Shown here: positions 5,425 to 6,686 of the stretch, piece after piece | How positions within the stretch are numbered: position 1 is the stretch's first letter | Layout of the letters: each line of letters opens with the position of its first letter | Origin: Ovoidimarina sp050299695 | GTDB taxonomy: Bacteria > Pseudomonadota > Alphaproteobacteria > Rhodobacterales > Rhodobacteraceae | Direction of reading: 5' to 3' | Length of the DNA stretch: 6,686 nt | Assembly: GCA_050299695.1 (NCBI GenBank) | Contig: JBNKWI010000146.1 | Span: 1-6,686 of the forward strand | Translations under genes and position numbers: made by a program | Notes under the pieces: model-generated | What the model was told of the DNA's origin: nothing | Databases searched by the model: none | Seen by the model: the letters and a program-made list of their open reading frames with translations, nothing else

Positions 5425-5784
5425 CTACCGATCCGACGGGTGGTTCACGCCGTCGTTCCAGCCGATTTCTCCCAGCGCGCGGACGTTGACGCCTTCGAGG
5501 ATCGCGGCGTTGACGCCGTATTCGTTGGGGTTCGAGCGGCGGCGGTGGTGGGTGTAGATGCCGCAGACCGAGCAGAAATAGTGTTTCGCGGTTTTCGTGC
5601 CCCATTCGTAGAGGGTCAGCGCCTCTTCGCCGCGCACAATGCGGATGCCGCCCATCGGGGCCGTCACCGCGACGGCGCCGCGGCGCATGCAGAACGAGCA
5701 GTCGCAGCGGCGCGCGGTGGCGAGGCCGCCCTCGGCGAGGGTCACCTCCAACTCGACGGCGCCGCAATGGCAGGTGCCTTTCAT
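5425..5784 (-). CDS. GFA-family zinc-binding protein (CENP-V/GFA domain)
   Basis: A 119-residue protein with the full set of seven GFA zinc cysteines: Cys5 and Cys7 in CHCGAVEL, Cys27, Cys29 and Cys32 in CDCSFC, and Cys71 and Cys74 in FCSVCGIYTHH. The family is named after glutathione-dependent formaldehyde-activating enzyme, but most members have no proven substrate, so activity on S-hydroxymethylglutathione is not assumed here. The ATG at 5784 is preceded by a strong Shine-Dalgarno (GAGGAG, AGGAG ending six bases before ATG), and it overlaps the TGA of the upstream rhomboid gene (ATGA). Co-transcription and coupling with that gene are therefore likely. The protein has no signal peptide and should be cytosolic. 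Confidence 0.9.
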   Translation of the reverse strand: MKGTCHCGAVELEVTLAEGGLATARRCDCSFCMRRGAVAVTAPMGGIRIVRGEEALTLYEWGTKTAKHYFCSVCGIYTHHRRRSNPNEYGVNAAILEGVNVRALGEIGWNDGVNHPSDR

Positions 5785-6518
5785 CGTCTTCTCCTCACGG
5801 TCGGAATCCGGGTCCGGGCGATCCGGTAGCGGGCGCCGGGATGGGGCGGGTGGCCCTCGGTGCGGGTCCAGAACGCGGGGCCGCCGCGGCGGTGCCAGAG
5901 GGGCAAGGTGAGCAGGAGCCCGGTGACGAAGCCGCCCACATGGGCCCAGTAGGCGATGCCGCCCTCGGCGCCCGCGCCGACGCCGCCGACGAGCTGGATG
6001 GCGAACCAGAGCGCGAGCATGATCCAGGCCGGGACCGGCAGGATCCGGAAGAACACGATGAGGATGATGAGGATGTCCACGCGCGCCTTTGGGAACATCA
6101 GGAGATAGCCGCCCATCACACCGGCGATGGCGCCCGAGGCGCCGACCATCGGCGCGAGGGATTGCGGATCGGCGGCGATCTGCAGGAACGCGGCGCCGAG
6201 CCCGCCGGCGAGGTAGAAGGCGAGGAAGCCAAGAGGACCCATCTCGTCCTCCATGTTGTCGCCGAAGATCCAGAGGAACAGCATGTTGCCGCCCAGGTGC
6301 ATGAGGCCGCCGTGGAGGAACATCGAGCTGAGGAAGGATACGGGGTTCCCGGCGGCCCAGGCGGGGACCAGCGCCCAGTCGGCGTAGAACAGGCGCAGCG
6401 CGTGCGGCTTCGACAGGAGCGGCCAGGTGGCGACGAAGATCGCCACGTTCACCGCGATCAGCGCGAAGGTGACATAGGGCACCCGCTCGGACGGGTTGTG
6501 ATCGCGCAACGGGAACAT
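5781..6518 (-). CDS. Rhomboid-family intramembrane serine protease
   Basis: A 245-residue multi-pass inner-membrane protein. It begins MFPLRDHNPSERVPYVT, followed by a first membrane helix (~16-32). The HGGLMHLGGN segment (69-78) supplies the His and Asn of the oxyanion hole. The catalytic Ser128 lies in GASGAIAGVMGGY and the catalytic His193 in YWAHVGGFVTG. Hydrophobic segments at ~60-85, 97-115, 125-142, 147-176 and 188-210 fit the six-helix bacterial core. Members of the family cleave transmembrane substrates within the bilayer; the substrate here is unknown. The ATG at 6518 was chosen because the family-like sequence starts there; the open frame further upstream would run into the divergent gene. 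No clear Shine-Dalgarno was seen. The TGA overlaps the ATG of the GFA gene. Confidence 0.92.
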   Translation of the reverse strand: MFPLRDHNPSERVPYVTFALIAVNVAIFVATWPLLSKPHALRLFYADWALVPAWAAGNPVSFLSSMFLHGGLMHLGGNMLFLWIFGDNMEDEMGPLGFLAFYLAGGLGAAFLQIAADPQSLAPMVGASGAIAGVMGGYLLMFPKARVDILIILIVFFRILPVPAWIMLALWFAIQLVGGVGAGAEGGIAYWAHVGGFVTGLLLTLPLWHRRGGPAFWTRTEGHPPHPGARYRIARTRIPTVRRRR

Positions 6519-6608
6519 GGCGCGGAGGCTGGCGGGGCGGGGCGGCGGCGTCAAGCGCTCCCGTCGAGTTGAGTTGACAGGGGCGGTCGGGGCGGCAGGA
6601 TCGGGCGT
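6519..6608. promoter_or_regulatory. Divergent promoter region, rhomboid / exported protein
   Basis: Ninety bases separate two divergent starts. On the plus strand a perfect -35 TTGACA (6574-6579) is followed after 16 bases by CAGGAT (6596-6601), a poor but possible -10. If used, transcription would begin at or just before the ATG at 6609. On the minus strand, TTGACG (6554-6549) is a -35 candidate for the rhomboid gene without a convincing -10. The -35 boxes are the only clear signals. Confidence 0.35.
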
Positions 6609-6686
6609 ATGCGTATTCTTGCCCTTCTCCTTCTCGCCCCCGCCGCCGCTTTCGCCGAGTGTCCGCCGGTGCCCGACCACGATGCC
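6609..6686 (+). CDS. Exported protein, N-terminus only (cut by window edge)
   Basis: Twenty-six codons from ATG at 6609 run off the right edge. The protein starts MRILALLLLAPAAAFAEC: Arg at position 2, a hydrophobic core of about ten residues, and an AFA-E signal-peptidase I site, so it is a secreted or periplasmic protein. The cysteine follows AFAE and does not fit a lipobox. AGGA lies eight bases before the ATG. Nothing in the mature part (CPPVPDHDA) identifies the family. Confidence 0.7.
   Translation, partial: MRILALLLLAPAAAFAECPPVPDHDA

Noticed and set aside
1..6686. CRISPR array, tRNA, rRNA or insertion sequence
   Set aside because: No regular short repeats with spacers, no cloverleaf, no transposase and no flanking terminal repeats were seen.

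Overview
The window looks like chromosomal DNA of a high-GC alphaproteobacterium, most likely a member of the Rhodobacteraceae. This rests on the strong G/C third-position bias of the core genes (one counted 60-base line, 301-360, is 47/60 G+C) and on the style of the MgtE, GFA and rhomboid proteins. The taxonomic call is inference, since no rRNA or other marker is present.

Layout. (1) At 2-751 (+) lies the 3' part of an amidohydrolase resembling 8-oxoguanine deaminase. It converges with guanine deaminase guaD at 1332-2624 (-). Between their 3' ends sits an AT-richer patch (two counted lines are 53-55% G+C) carrying one small gene at 748-1233 (-). Its protein has the Thr-x5-Cys-x16-His spacing and flanking sequence of the CheD/CNF-type glutamine-deamidase fold, but no chemotaxis gene is in view. 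The gene has a good sigma70-like promoter of its own. (2) A 577-base intergenic region separates guaD from the divergent magnesium-transporter gene mgtE (3202-4605, +). It holds a ~170-base structured element (copy A), a second dyad and two abutting small dyads just before mgtE. (3) mgtE overlaps by ATGA with a 5-formyltetrahydrofolate cyclo-ligase gene (4602-5153, +). (4) The 271-base convergent gap after it holds a second copy (B) of the structured element. (5) On the minus strand a rhomboid-family protease gene (5781-6518) overlaps by ATGA with a small GFA-family zinc protein gene (5425-5784). (6) A short divergent promoter region leads to the first 26 codons of an exported protein (6609-6686, +).

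How the parts work together. The two amidohydrolases point to purine salvage or catabolism (guanine to xanthine, 8-oxoguanine to urate). MgtE with the cyclo-ligase, and rhomboid with GFA, are two translationally coupled pairs with no obvious shared pathway. The two most interesting items are the stand-alone CheD-like protein and the two-copy element. The element's copies differ by compensatory base changes within a long stem, and they preserve several mutually exclusive pairings of one arm.
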